A DNA stretch of 64,000 nt from Corydoras sp. C115 (taxonomy: Eukaryota > Chordata > Actinopteri > Siluriformes > Callichthyidae), in NCBI GenBank assembly GCA_019802505.1, contig JAFMOC010000085.1:784001-848000 (forward strand). The letters run 5' to 3'. Both the position numbers and the translations under genes were made by a program. Numbering within the stretch: position 1 is the stretch's first letter; each line of letters begins with the position of its first letter. The notes under the pieces are model-generated. The model was not told the origin of the DNA. It made no database searches and saw nothing but the letters and a program-made list of their open reading frames with translations. This document shows positions 36,716 through 48,285 of the stretch, piece after piece.

Positions 36716-37900
36716 TTCCCACACAGACCTCCAAATGTTTTCAAGGCCTGAAACATAGCACTTGGTAAACAGACAGTTTTAGCCATGTGAATCATTCCAC
36801 GATTGCCACGACAATGAAAATCATTCTTTTCTATTTCTTTGTTGTTGTTTTTTTTTGTATTTTTTTTTTTTCTTTTTCTGACTCATTAATCCCTGATGCG
36901 TGTTAATGGCCGTGTCATAGTGTCGATGCTTGAACACGAGACTTCTGACCATTCCATACTGTCCACACTGTCTTAAAAGATCCATCTGACCTCATCTGTA
37001 TTGTAGTAAAACTGGAATTCATAGATTAAAAAAAGTTCCTCCTCTGTGAGTGTACTTGTGATCTGCTGGAAATAACCATACATTCATTTTCAAACTGTCT
37101 ATGTGCTCTAACATTTGTTCTTGTTTAGTTCCCTGCACACTGTTACTGTTTAAATAAAACAGTGTTCATTCATGTACTCTCCCTAACGAATGAAACGTTC
37201 CTGAAAGCTCACCTATGGAATGAATGGAAGGGCATTTGCCCAAGCACAATTCCGACAACCTTTTCAGGGGTATTGTCTTCACACCGATTAAGCCTAGTCC
37301 TAGACTAAATATCACTGTTAACATTGATTTTCTGTGAAAAAAATAATTATAGTTATAGACTAAGCTAAATCTGTGCTTAAGAACTAACCCTTTTGTCTAT
37401 TTTCATTTTTTTTTCCATGTGAATTGTATGATGATGGCATGTATCGCTGCACTATATCTCTATGAGGTCTCTGTCCTCCCCCCCCCCCCCCCATCCCATC
37501 ATTCTCATTACCGTGTTGGTATTGTATGAGCTGGATTTTGTAATGTCAGTTGATCAATATCGGTGTAATAAAAACAGACCTATTTGTATATCAAGTCAGG
37601 CCAGATTGTTGATACGGACCATGTTTAGTTGATTCGTAGCTTTTTAGACTTTAGCATGTCATGCTGTACACTGTCTGGAATTGCTAGTAATTATTTTGCT
37701 GCTCGTCGATTGTGTGCGAATAATTTCACACTATACTGTATTTTCACATGAGACATCGATTAATATATTCTCAAACAAGCAAGACAGTAGTCTCAACATA
37801 AATGCTGTTTGTTGTCCTCATTTTACCGTTCATTCACATGGTCAGAGGTTTCATTTGGTCATTCCTAGGTTCTCCTCAAATAAAATATTACTTTTAAAAT
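36307..37900 (+). other. lasp1: lasp1 3' UTR with (CA)n and several polyadenylation signals
   Basis: AATAAA occurs at 37153-37158, 37567-37572 and 37879-37884, which allows alternative 3' ends. A (CA)n tract lies at 36667-36711 and a C-run near 37477-37491. Confidence 0.6.
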
Positions 37901-37979
37901 GCGTGTCAACTCATACCTTCAATGACAATTTAGAATGTCTTAGTTATGTATATGCTTCATATTAAAATGGCCTAAAATT

Positions 37980-39985
37980 AAATTATCAGGTAAAAACCTT
38001 TCATATTTTGGAACTTCCGCTGTTCAGCAGTGTTTTTATAAGGATAAAGTTAGTGTCACTGTATCGATTTCACTGTGATCAGAATGTATGGAGTACATCT
38101 AGTAGTTTAGCAGATGCTTTTATCTAGAGCATCTTACAAATGAGAGCAGCAAGAACTAAACCAAGCTTGCAGTATTAGGATTGAATGAAGCTTACTTATA
38201 CTGTGATGTAAAAGCAAACTCGTTTAAACACCATCAATGATTTCTTTTTTTTTTCTTTTTTATAATCGAGCACTGTTCACATTTGTGCCGCAAGCCTGTA
38301 GTTCTTTGCTTAGTACGCTGAGCTGTATGTGTGAAAAACCAGGTAGCCAAAACCAATGATGAATTTGTCAGACAGGGTTCAGAAATTCTCCTACACCATT
38401 TCTGAAAAAAATACAGACCAGCCATGTGACCATGATTGCATCATATCCTGCTTTTCACAGCTCACACACCCTAAGAAAGGTGAGAAAAGCACAGCTCTGC
38501 AAAATATCTGTTCATAAGTCACTGGTCATAAGTTTATGTTAATGTTTATAAAAACAATATTAATATATACACTGTAGGCATCTAATTAAAATGATGTTTT
38601 GCACATGTTCTTACCAATTTCTATTTTTGCAGAATATTGCATGTGCCCTGTTTTTTTGAAGGCTCATTTATGTTGAGAAAATACTGCTCAAAAAATACTG
38701 GTGAGATTGTCTGTGGTCAACAACCAGGACTAGTTGTGGACAGTTTACAAAAGAGTGACATCAGACACAGTGAGTGTGCACATATTACTATAATATACAT
38801 TCTACATTAATTTATTTAATTAATTTATTTAATTTGGTACTGAATACCTACTTGGTTAGTTCATAAAGTATGTTTTATTCAGTTCTTGACCCCCATATAC
38901 CTCAAACAGTTTGTAAGTTTTTTTATTTATTTATTTTATTATTATTAAGTAGGTTAGTAGTTTCTTATATGCTTCTTTTGTGAAGTTCCTGGTGTTCATT
39001 GAAGTTGTAAATGACTCTTCACATTGACTCTTTAACAAAGCCCTTGTCAAACCCGTGAATAATAAATTTTGTAGATCATGTAACACAGGATGCAGGTGAT
39101 ATGTGAGAACTTGGAAACGCCTGATTCTATATTGTTGTACATGTGCCTGTACTAGTGAAAAATCTAGGAGACACCAATAAACAAAACCTGTATGTACTTT
39201 TCAAACATTCTCTGTCAAACCCGTAAGTACATTTTTCTTGCAGTTGTATTGGTAATCCATTCCAGGTGTTTAGAACAATTAAAAGTCATGGTCTTTCCCA
39301 ACCCACAGACCCAAACTTCTTAAATCCTGTCTTCAAGGTGTACATTATGTGCATTATTACTGGAAAAAATACATAGAGACATAAGGCATACATGTGCTGA
39401 GGCTGACCTAAAATTTGTCCTTTGTAATATTAACATTACTCATTGCTAGAATTCAAGGATCTGGATCGTAGTCTAAACCCTGAACGAAGGGAGGAATACT
39501 GTACATTTAGATATACAGTATGATATTAACATTATTTCTTCTATTATTTATTAGTCCATGTTTTGTACCATTTTTATAAGTGTACATGTATGTGCACTGT
39601 ACCATGCAGGGATTGCGTTCCATGTGGCTTATTTCATCGTAATTGGCTTCTCTTTTAATTATTGAGCTGTCTGGATTTAATAAACAACAATCTGTCAAGA
39701 ACTTGTTTCTGGTCAGTGCATTTATTTTATTGCAGTATAGATTAAAAGATGTAACTCACATCCTGTTGTATAATAATAAACTTCACTGTTCAGCTATATA
39801 AGCTTTATAACTAAGCAGTACATGATCATAACCATACACTTCATAGTAAAACAAGATTTCACAGTTCTGCCAAAAAAAACACTTAATAGTTGAACAGTAA
39901 ACTATAACAAAATTATATATACTGAATATTAATTAGACTCTGAATATTAATTGGACTGGCGGTCCTGCAGGACCACCTTAATGGA
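37980..39985. other. Intergenic, little recognised
   Basis: Contains a short second-family SINE piece at 38105-38145 (gtttagcagatgcttttatc). No gene seen. Confidence 0.5.
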
Positions 39986-39989
39986 CTCA

Positions 39990-40245
39990 CACACATATAG
40001 TTTTCCAGTTGTTAGAGTTTTTCCATTTGTTTAATATCAGTACATGGCTGTTCTACATTGTTGTTGCTGCCTGGCCGCTCAAGGAGGATGAGTCCCCCAC
40101 TGAGTCTTGGTCCTCCCAAGGTTTCTTCCTTAAATAACAACATAAAAGGGTGTTTTTCATTCTGTTAAGCTGCTTTGTGACAATGTACTGTTGTAAAAAA
40201 AAGCGCTATATAAATAAATTTCTTGAACTTGAAATAACTTGAACA
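39990..40245 (+). repeat. Dispersed repeat ending 'gcgctatataaataaa'
   Basis: Contains gttgctgcctggccgctcaa, ccccactgagtcttggtcct, caaggtttcttcctta and the tail aagcgctatataaataaatt followed by cttgaacttgaa. This 3' end is common in fish retroelements (from memory); the family is not named here. Confidence 0.6.
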
Positions 40246-40261
40246 AAATTGAATAACTGCA

Positions 40262-40592
40262 AGGCGTCACGGTGGCATAGAGGTTAGCGTGATTCTTATC
40301 GCTGGGGCTCCAGGTTCATATCCTGATCTGGGTGGAGTTTCTATGATTACCCTGTGTCTGCATGGGTTTCCTCTGGGTTCTACTCCTTCAGTCCAAAAAC
40401 ATGGTTTCAAGTGCATTAGCTGCTCTAAATTGTCCCTATATGAATTGCCTTTATATAATGTCTGTGTGAGTAAGTGTTGCCCAACGATGGATTTGCGCCC
40501 TGTCCTGGATGTATCTGCCACGGCCAGCGACGTACTGCTCTGAATGGAAATGGAGAACCCACCCGCAACACTAGTAGAGGATTAAGATGAGA
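40262..40592 (+). mobile_element. Old diverged SINE copy
   Basis: Head ggcgtcacggtggcatagag, degraded core, and tail ctagtagaggattaagatga. Confidence 0.7.
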
Positions 40593-40605
40593 TAAGATGA
40601 GATCA

Positions 40606-41410
40606 GGGCGGCACGGTGGCTTAGAATCAGAATCAGAATCAGAATCAGAATCAGAATATCTTTATTGTCATTATACCAGGTATAACGAAATTAAGGTGCC
40701 ATACTTTCGGTGTCACATACATAAATTTAAACAGATAAAGATTTAAAAGAGTTTTTAAAAGAGTACACTATAATTTACAATTTACAAGAAAAAAAAAATA
40801 AAATAAATTGAAAGAAAGAAAGAATCTTATTTACAATAGTGTGTAAGCATGTATAACCTGAGTTTGAATTTGTATTTATATTTATATATTGCACGTTTTT
40901 TATTTCTTTATATTTTTTTATTGCACGTTCAAAATTTCCACCAAAAATTGCACATTCAATAGTGAATTTTGACTGTAAAAAAAAAAATTTTTTTTTTTTA
41001 CAGTGCACCATTTAGTGTTCGTACAGCGGTTGGGTAAAAGCTATTTCTGAGCCGGTTTGTTTTTGTTTTTATTGCTTAGTGGTTAGCACGTTCGCCTCTT
41101 AGCGCTGGGGATTCCCGGTTCGAATCCCCATCTGGGTGGAGTTTCCATGTTCTCCCCCCCGTGTCTGCGTGGGTTTCCTCCGGGTTCTCCGGTTTCCTCC
41201 CACAGTCCAAACACATGGATCAAGTCAATTGAATTCTCCAAATTGCCCCATATAGAGTGTGTCTGTGTGAGTGAGTGTGTGTCCAGCGATGGATTGGCGC
41301 CCTGTCCTGGGTGTATCTGCCCAGCGCCCGAGATGTTCTCCCCTGGATGGGCATGGGGAACCCCACCGCGACCCTAATAGAGGATAAAGCGGGAGATAAT
41401 GAATGAATGA
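40606..41410 (+). mobile_element. SINE interrupted in its head
   Basis: Starts gggcggcacggtggcttag at 40606, resumes at 41074 (gcttagtggttagcacg) and continues to the gaatgaatgaa tail. The interruption is the retroelement at 40625-41073. Confidence 0.85.
40625..41073. mobile_element. Retroelement 3' fragment with (AATCAG)n end
   Basis: Opens with five aatcag repeats, then atctttattgtcattatacc and cgaaattaag, and includes gcggttgggtaaaagctatt. This is the reversed 3' end of a fish non-LTR retroelement type I recognise but cannot name. The host sequence gcttag is duplicated at 40619-40624 and 41074-41079. Confidence 0.7.
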
Positions 41411-41684
41411 ATTCATTCATTATTCCCGGGGAATTCATTCATTATTCCCGGGGATTCCCGGTTCAAATCCCAATCTGGGTGGAGTTTCCATGTTCTGGGT
41501 CTATCTGCCCAGCGCCCGAGATGTTCTCCCCTGGATGGGCATGGGGAACCCCAAATCCCAATCTGGGTGGAGTTTCCATGTCCTGGGTGTATCTGCCCAG
41601 CGCCCGAGATGTTCTCCCCTGGATGGGCATGGGGAACCCCACCGCGACCCTAATAGAGGATAAAGCGGGAGATAATGAATGAAT
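41411..41684 (+). repeat. Internally deleted SINE, 88-bp tandem unit
   Basis: From 41465 a unit made of the B-box region (aaatcccaatctgggtgg, agtttccatgt) fused directly to the SINE 3' half (ctgggt(c/g)tatctgcccag) is present twice with an 88-bp offset (41465, 41553). The second ends in a normal SINE tail. Upstream, attcattcattattcccggg is also doubled (41410-41450). Confidence 0.8.
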
Positions 41685-41687
41685 GAA

Positions 41688-41895
41688 AGATGAGATCAGA
41701 CTTTATTGATCCCTTCGGGAGGATTCCCTTATAGAAATAAAGGGAACCGGGGAGGGTTATGATGTGAGGATAATGTCAAATAAAGGGAACACAGTGCCAC
41801 TATCAGAAATGCCTCCACATTTGGGGAATTCTCAAAAGTCACTTTGGGTAAACCACTTTACTGATGATGGTCTCACCACTTAGAAGCGGATGAGA
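41688..41895. repeat. Probable retroelement 3' fragment
   Basis: gactttattgatcccttcgg gaggattccctt is the type of 3' end seen on fish LINEs. The remainder is not recognised. Confidence 0.45.
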
Positions 41896-42132
41896 TGAGG
41901 TTTACATACATTTACATTTGGTCATTCAGTAGACACTTTCACGAGGCCAACTTACAAATGAGAGAACAACACACGTCACCAGCTGTAGTCTTATCAAAAC
42001 CGATCGTTATCTAATCTGCCTCAAATGTCTAAACTTACCCTACCATGTTCTTTTTTAGGTGTCAACTGTTAGTTTCACAATGTCACTGTGGGTTTTTACA
42101 GTATGTGTTCGTTTTAATGAGTGGTTTTATCA

Positions 42133-42870
42133 TGGGGCGGCATGGTGGCTTAGTGGTTAGCATGTTCTCCTCTCAGCACTAGGGATTCCTGGTTGGAATC
42201 CCCATCTGGGGATCCCCATCTTTCCATGTTCTCCCCGTGTCCGCGTGGGTTTCCTCCGGGTTCTCCGGTTTCCTCCCAAAGTCCAAAAACATGGATCAAG
42301 TCAACTGAATTCTCCAAATTGCCCCATATAGAGTGTGTATGCGTAAGTGAGTGTGTGCCCATCGATGGATTGGCGCCCTGTCCTGGGTGTATCTGCCCAG
42401 CGCCCGAAACGTTCTCCCCTGGATGGGCATGAGGAACCCCCCCCCCCCCTCGCGACCCTAATATAGGATGAAGCGGAAGATAATGAATGAATGAATAATA
42501 TATTTGGGGGTGGCACGGTGCCTTAGTGGTTAGCACGTTCTCCTCTCAGCACTAGGGATTCCCGGTTCGAATCCCAATCTGGGTGGAGTTTCCATGTTCT
42601 CCCCGTGTCTGCGTGGGTTTCCTCCGGGTTCTCCGGTTTCCTCTCACAGTCCAAAAACATGGATCAAGTCAATTGAGTTCTCCAAATTGCCCCATATAGA
42701 GTGTGTATGCGTGAGTGAGTGAGTGTGTGTCCAGTGATGGATTGGCGCCCTGTCCTGGGTGTATCTGCCCAGCGCCCGAGACGTTCTCCCCTGGATGGGC
42801 ATGGGGAACCCCCCCCCCCTTCCCCCACGACCCTAATAGAGAATAAAGCGGGAGATAATGAATGAATGAT
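42133..42870 (+). mobile_element. Two tandem SINE copies
   Basis: Plus-strand copies at 42134-42498 and 42508-42868, both with C-runs after ggggaacc in the 3' half. The first carries a local scramble (gggatccccatctttccatg). Confidence 0.8.
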
Positions 42871-42983
42871 CAAACAAAATGAATGTAACAGTTTGAAAAA
42901 TGGATAAATACATCATGAAATGGCATTTTTTTAAAGAGGACAAAAGGGGGTAATAAGGGATCTTGGCTAAAGCCCCTGATGTT

Positions 42984-42987
<4 letters not shown>

Positions 42988-43025
<38 letters not shown>
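42988..43025. repeat. Poly-C tract of 38
   Basis: Uninterrupted C-run just upstream of the GC-rich promoter at 43030. The other strand is a G38 run able to form G-quadruplexes. The length may not be exact in an assembly. Confidence 0.9.
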
Positions 43026-43026
<1 letters not shown>

Positions 43027-43029
43027 CAT

Positions 43030-43148
43030 CCACGTTATCCGAATGGTTTACGGCTCAGACAGACAGCTGCGCCGGAAATCAGCCGTTCTTTCCGGTCAGA
43101 CCTGACGTCGTGCGCCGCTGCGTCAGCAGTCTCATCGCTGAGGACACG
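43030..43148 (+). promoter_or_regulatory. Putative promoter/5' UTR of micropeptide gene
   Basis: CpG-rich island of about 200 bp in AT-rich DNA. It holds an ETS core CCGGAA at 43072-43077, an opposing TTCCGG at 43090-43095, a near-perfect CRE TGACGTCG at 43103-43110, and an AP-1/Maf-like cgtcagca at about 43131. This mix is typical of TATA-less housekeeping promoters. Confidence 0.5.
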
Positions 43149-43226
43149 ATGGTGGACATTCTGATGCTGATGTTCTTCGCCATTATCGGCCTCGCGTTCC
43201 TCTCCTACATCATCTACATCCTGTGA
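43149..43226 (+). CDS. Putative 25-residue single-pass membrane micropeptide
   Basis: ATG at 43149 with A at -3 and G at +4 (cacgATGG), opening a 25-codon ORF ending TGA at 43224-43226. The product starts MVDILMLMFF and ends SYIIYIL: one acidic residue at position 3, no basic residue, and a hydrophobic helix from about residue 4 to the end. It would be an almost bare transmembrane helix. It sits in the only non-repeat CpG-rich patch between lasp1 and atp6v0c, right after a promoter-like segment, so a real transcript is likely; whether the ORF is translated is inference. Length and the aromatic C-terminus recall SERCA-binding micropeptides (sarcolipin/sarcolamban class), but no homology is claimed. 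I do not recognise the gene. The in-frame extension upstream runs through the poly-C tract and is not believed. Confidence 0.5.
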   Translation: MVDILMLMFFAIIGLAFLSYIIYIL

Positions 43227-43619
43227 AGCCCTGAGGATGCTGCAGCCATGACCACCATGATGGACGCAGCAGCAGCGCCACGGTACCCGCTGTTTACCCA
43301 GACAGATTCATGTTAGTGATTACAGCTTATAAATAAATTCACACAGTATAACTGCATCTAAATTCTAAAGTGGATCAATCTTAAATCCAGTATAGATGTC
43401 TTAAATACCTTTAGATCAACTTTTTTGCCCATAGAGGGGAGAACATTTCGGACGAATTTCGGACAGTCAACACCGAAATTATTGATACCCCTGGCAAATT
43501 TAAATTAAAACTTAAATTTACTTTTATTCAACCAGCAATTTCATTTTTGTCCGGAGACGACACAGACATCTCCCAGGAGATAATACGATGATAAAAAGAT
43601 TTCACATTATTATTCACAT

Positions 43620-44350
43620 TTTTCATTCATTCATTCATTCATTCATCTCCCGCTTTATCCTCTATTAGGGTCGCGGTGGGGTTCCCCATGCCCATCCAGG
43701 GGAGAACATTTCGGGCGCTGGGCAGATAGACCCAGGACAGGACACCAATCCATCGCTGGGCACACACTCACTCACACAGACACACTCTATATGGGGAAAT
43801 TTGGAGAACTCAATTGACTTGATCCATGTTTTTGGACTGTGGGAGGAAACCGAACCCGGAGGAAACCCACGCAGACCCGGGGAGAACATGGAAACTCCAC
43901 CCAGATGGGGATTCGAACCGGGAATCCCTAGAGCTAAGTGGCGAACATGCTAACCACTAAGACACCGTGCCGCCTATTCACATTTTTTATTCATTCATTC
44001 ATTATCTTCTACTTTATCCTCTACTAGGGTCGCGGTGGGGTTCCCCATGCCCATCCAGGGGAGAACGTCTCGGGCGCTGGGCAGATAGACCCAGGACAGG
44101 GTGCCAATCCATCGCTGGGCACACACTCACTCCCACACTCACTCACACAGATACACTCTATATGGGGAAATTTGGAGAACTCAATTGAATTGATCCATGT
44201 TTTTGGACTGTGGGAGGAAACCGGAGAACCCGGAGGAAACCCACGCAGACACGGGGAGAACATGGAAACTCCACCCAGATGGGGATTCGAACCGGGAATC
44301 CCTAGCGCTGAGAGGAGAACATGCTAACCACTAAGCCACCGTGCCGCCCT
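43620..44350 (-). mobile_element. Two tandem minus-strand SINE copies
   Basis: 43622-43974 and 43988-44349, both complete, separated by ttattcacattttttattcattc. The same flank (tattcacatttt) occurs before the first (43609-43621), between them (43974-43986) and after the second (44349-44361), again a flank-SINE-flank-SINE-flank series. Confidence 0.85.
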
Positions 44351-44439
44351 ATTCACATTTTATTTATTTTATTTTATTTTGTATTATGGCATTATTTTAA
44401 TTTAAGTCAAAATTTGCCAGGGGTATGAATGATTTTATA

Positions 44440-44445
44440 TGAATG

Positions 44446-44492
<47 letters not shown>

Positions 44493-44860
44493 TGTATATA
44501 CTGTATATACTGTATATACTATATATATATTCATTCATTCATTCATTATCTTCCGTTTTATCCTCTATTAGGGTCGCGGTGGGGTTCCCCATGCCCATCC
44601 AGGGGAGAACGTTTCAGACGCTGGGCAGATACATCCAGGACAGGACGCCAATCTATCGCTGGGCACACACTCACTCACACAGACACACACACACACACAA
44701 ACTATATGGGCTAATTTGGAGAATTCAATTCACCTTCATCCATGTTTTTGGACTGTGGGAGGGAACCGGAGAACCCGGAAGAAACCCACTTAGACACATG
44801 AAAAACATGGAAACTACTCCACCCAGATTGTGATTTGAATCAGGAATCCCCACCACTAAA
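44440..44860 (-). mobile_element. SINE with its tail next to a (TA)n tract
   Basis: (TA)n with tatactgtata steps at about 44446-44529, then a minus-strand SINE whose tail begins at 44530. The head is eroded after about 44850. Confidence 0.75.
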
Positions 44861-45059
44861 TATGTATATTGTATATATGTATACCATGAATCCATGTCTT
44901 TGCACTGTGGGATAATTGTTCCATAATTGTTTGTAAAATTTATTATAAATGTACCTCGAATCTCAAACACTGATAACTAAAAATATCCATCATCATGCGA
45001 CTAATAGGAGAACAATAAAAATATTATGTTGAAATATTTTTGTTACTAAATCATCCTAT

Positions 45060-45098
45060 CGTGAAAAATATATATATATAAAAAATAAATAAATAAAA

Positions 45099-45129
<31 letters not shown>

Positions 45130-45140
45130 TAAAATAAAAA
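45060..45140. repeat. A/T-rich low-complexity tract
   Basis: Mixture of (TA)n and (AAAT)n around 45069-45132. Confidence 0.8.
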
Positions 45141-45323
45141 AATTACGACTTAGTCTTTGATTAAAGACCTTATTAACAGCCCGATGAATTCAGTTTTTTC
45201 CAAAGATCAGAATTGCAGATTTTTAGAGACAGTAGCACAGACTATTTGGTAACTTTAAAACTTTTAGAAAACGAAGACTGTTTTAAAGTAATCAACGTTC
45301 TGTTGTTATGAATGTTTTTTTAG

Positions 45324-45668
45324 GAAAAGCTGTGATGGATGCTGTCTGGACACTGAAGATAGAAGAGCAAGAGTGGGGCTAAAGCATGGCATGGCTCATG
45401 GCATGGCTCATGGCATCCCTCAGGCTCACTGACACTGACACACATGTGACACACTTGCTAATAATCCCCACACACTATCCCAATGTCAGCGTTCTGTTAT
45501 CTTAAAAATTCTTTGTATGCAGCACTTTCCACATTTAATAAGTATGTGCTTTGAAACTTATCAGTTCTACATTTAATGTTGTGTTTATTTATTTTTTGAT
45601 AAAGATGGTGTAAAAAAATAGAAAAAAAAAGGTTTTCTTTTTTCAAATAAAACACTTTTAAAGACAAA
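45324..45668 (+). other. Possible terminal non-coding exon of the micropeptide gene
   Basis: A strong acceptor (gaatgttttttt-ag) ends at 45323, and an AATAAA lies at 45646-45651 with a T-rich region before it. Contains short repeats of ggcatggctcat (45390-45415). If joined to the 43.1-kb exon (candidate donors at 43283 or 43312, both weak), it would form a two-exon gene. No coding potential of its own. Confidence 0.35.
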
Positions 45669-45884
45669 TGCGCTCTTGTTTAACCAACTGAACTGGGGCA
45701 TTCAGGTCCTAGAGAGCTTGTAGATTTGCTAGTTAAACATTACAAGTGCCTTCATGCATTAACCAGATACAGATGTCCTCGATGTCTGATATGAGAAGAT
45801 TCCATGGTTCTACACTCACTTTTTTTTCAGATCCACTGATCAAATAGACAGGCTTTGTAGTTCTTTGTGTGGATTTTTTTTTTG

Positions 45885-46240
45885 TGTTCTCCAGTTTCCT
45901 CCCACAGTCCAAAAACACGGATTCAAGACATCTTTAAATTGCCTCTATCCAAATTGTCCCAATATAATGTGAGTGAGGGCGGCGCGGTGGCTTAGTGGTT
46001 AGCACGTTCGCCTCTCAGCGCTAGGGTTTCCTGGTTTGAATCCCAATTTTGGGTGGAGTTTCCATGTTGTCTTCGTGGGTTTCCTCCCACAGTCCAAAAA
46101 CATGGATCAAGGTTAATTGAATGTGTGGTGAATTAATGGAATTGCCCTGGTGTGGGTGTATCTGCCCAGCGCCCAAAACATTCTCCCCTGGATGGGCATG
46201 GGGACCCCCCCCATGGATGGTGGAAGATAATGGATGGATA
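45885..46240 (+). mobile_element. SINE core fragment followed by a diverged SINE copy
   Basis: 45885-45950 matches the SINE core (ttctccagtttcctcccaca). 45976-46230 is a copy with head ggcggcgcggtggcttagtg and a shortened middle. Confidence 0.7.
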
Positions 46241-46339
46241 GATAATGTGAGTATGAGTCCAGTAATGAATTGGTGCCCTGTCAAGGGTGTTCTGAAAATA
46301 CAGGCTGTGGTCCATCCATTTATCTGCATACTAGTCTGC

Positions 46340-46545
46340 TTTAGTATGTTCTTGGATGCTCAGGACCACCACAGAGGAGGTATTAGGGTGATAGATCATT
46401 CTCAGTACTGCAGACAGACAGAAAACAGTACACCGGTTAAAACATACAGCCATCAGATCCACTATCCTAATAATACCGGGGGTCCTGGTCATCATAGAAC
46501 AGAGTGAAAGGGACAAAAGTCCCAAGTTGGACCTAATAAACAGGC
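46340..46545. repeat. Diverged copy of the repeat at 20096
   Basis: ggatgctcaggaccaccaca, gtgatagatcattctcagta-ctgcag and cctaataaacaggcc match the conserved parts of that fish repeat. Confidence 0.5.
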
Positions 46546-46959
46546 CGGTGATTGAATATTGTAAAATTGTATTCAAAATGTCAAATTGTATTCAAAATGT
46601 CCACAAGATGGCAGGATGGTAACATGCTACATATCAAAACGAGCTGGGTAAGTTTAGCGTTTAGTGTTTCTTGTCGCTTATGAACGGCATAAATAACCCC
46701 ATTTGTGACGTTGATTACATTTTCTATTGTGTTTTGTGGTGGTAGTTGTAATAGTTATATCAGTCATGATTGAAGGTGGTGGCGATGTAACAGTACACAC
46801 ACAACAACGTTAAAATTACAAAGAGTAAATGATACTTATACAACCCCAACAATGCCGTTTCAGTGGAACCATTAAAAACAGCACTATAGAACAACAGGGT
46901 CTCTCGATTTCGTTATTTACATTGATAAGAAGTAACTGTGGTCAGACACTGAGGTGTTA

Positions 46960-47050
46960 TGATGGGGCCTGGCTGGTTCTAGGTCTGGGGATGAGGTCAG
47001 AGCTCTGTGCAGGACAGTCAACTTGTTTCATACCAAAAGAAAAACTCATT
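46960..47050. mobile_element. Tc1/mariner MITE fragment
   Basis: ggggatgaggtcagagctct gtgcaggacagtcaa is the diagnostic block of the MITE seen at 30053. Confidence 0.5.
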
Positions 47051-47218
47051 CTTTTAAAAATACTGGCCTTTTGATGGTCTTTTGATGGTTCTGACTATTT
47101 AAGATCAAAGTAAAAAAAGGGGTAAAGTATGTGGACATGGTAAAAGTAGAACAGTACATAAAAAGTAGCTATTGGGTGTAAGGTTGTATCTAATGTGTTC
47201 TCCGTAAAATAAAAAAAA

Positions 47219-47221
<3 letters not shown>

Positions 47222-47291
<70 letters not shown>

Positions 47292-47564
47292 TTCATTATC
47301 TCCCGCTTTATCCTCTATTAGGGTCGCGGTGGGGTTCCCCATGCCCATCCAGGGGAGAATGTCTCGGGCGCTGGGCAGATACACCCAGGACAGGGCGCCA
47401 ATCCATCGCTGGGCAGACACACTCACTCACACAGACACACTCTATATGGGGCAATTTGGAGAATTCAATACACTTAATCCATGTTTTTGGACTGCGCTAG
47501 GAAACCCACGCAGACACGGGGAGAACATGGAAACTCCACCCAGATTGGGATTCGAACCGGGAAT

Positions 47565-47604
<40 letters not shown>
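47222..47604 (-). mobile_element. SINE inside a (TA)n microsatellite
   Basis: (TA)n at 47222-47288, then a minus-strand SINE (47289-47568) that stops at gaaccgggaatcccta and passes straight into another (TA)n (47569-47604). The tRNA-like first part is missing. Confidence 0.8.
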
Positions 47605-47609
<5 letters not shown>

Positions 47610-47784
47610 GCACTGACTTTGATTTGCAAACTGTAAAACTGATGTGTAAATCAAATTAATGTTTATTTGTCACAGACATAGTTATGTCCCACTTGCAGTG
47701 AAATATAGATGACAGTAAGCACATGTTATGCAAATACAGTGTAATGTGGGAAAAGAAAGAATTCAATTTTATTTAAATTAAATT

Positions 47785-48150
47785 AGGCTCGTATGATGGC
47801 TTAGTGGTTAGCATGTTTGCTTCTCAGCACTGGGTGTCCAGTGTGAGTTTGTGTGAATGATTGTGTCCTGCCATAGATTGGTGCCCTGTGGTGGGTGTAT
47901 CTGTCGAGCACCCGAAACATTCTCCCCTGGATGGGCATCTCCCCTGCGAACCTAGTAGAGGATTAAGCAGAAGATTATGAATGAATATATTAAATTAGAG
48001 TGGCATGGTGGCTTAGTGGTTAGCACGTTCTCTGCTCACTTGTGGATCCAGGTTTGAGTTTCCATGTTCTATCCTTGTCTGCACTGGGTTCTCTGGATTC
48101 CTTCCACCTTTCAAACCTGTGAATTGGCAGTTCTAAATTGCCTCTATACA
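47785..48150 (+). mobile_element. Two old diverged SINE copies
   Basis: 47788-47990 (gatggcttagtggttagcat ... gattatgaatgaat) and 48000-48150 (tggcatggtggcttagtggt), both with much of the core lost. Confidence 0.65.
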
Positions 48151-48186
48151 AATTGCCCTTATATTTACAAATTGCTTTGTCCAAAA

Positions 48187-48251
48187 AAAATTCTCACATC
48201 TTGAATTTCCACAATGTGGGATCAATAAAGTCATCATCATCATCATCATAT

Positions 48252-48285
<34 letters not shown>

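Noticed and set aside
42963..43226. 87-codon ORF with polyproline before the 25-aa micropeptide
   Set aside because: The extension is the poly-C tract, whose length fixes the frame by chance. The internal ATG at 43149 has the better context.
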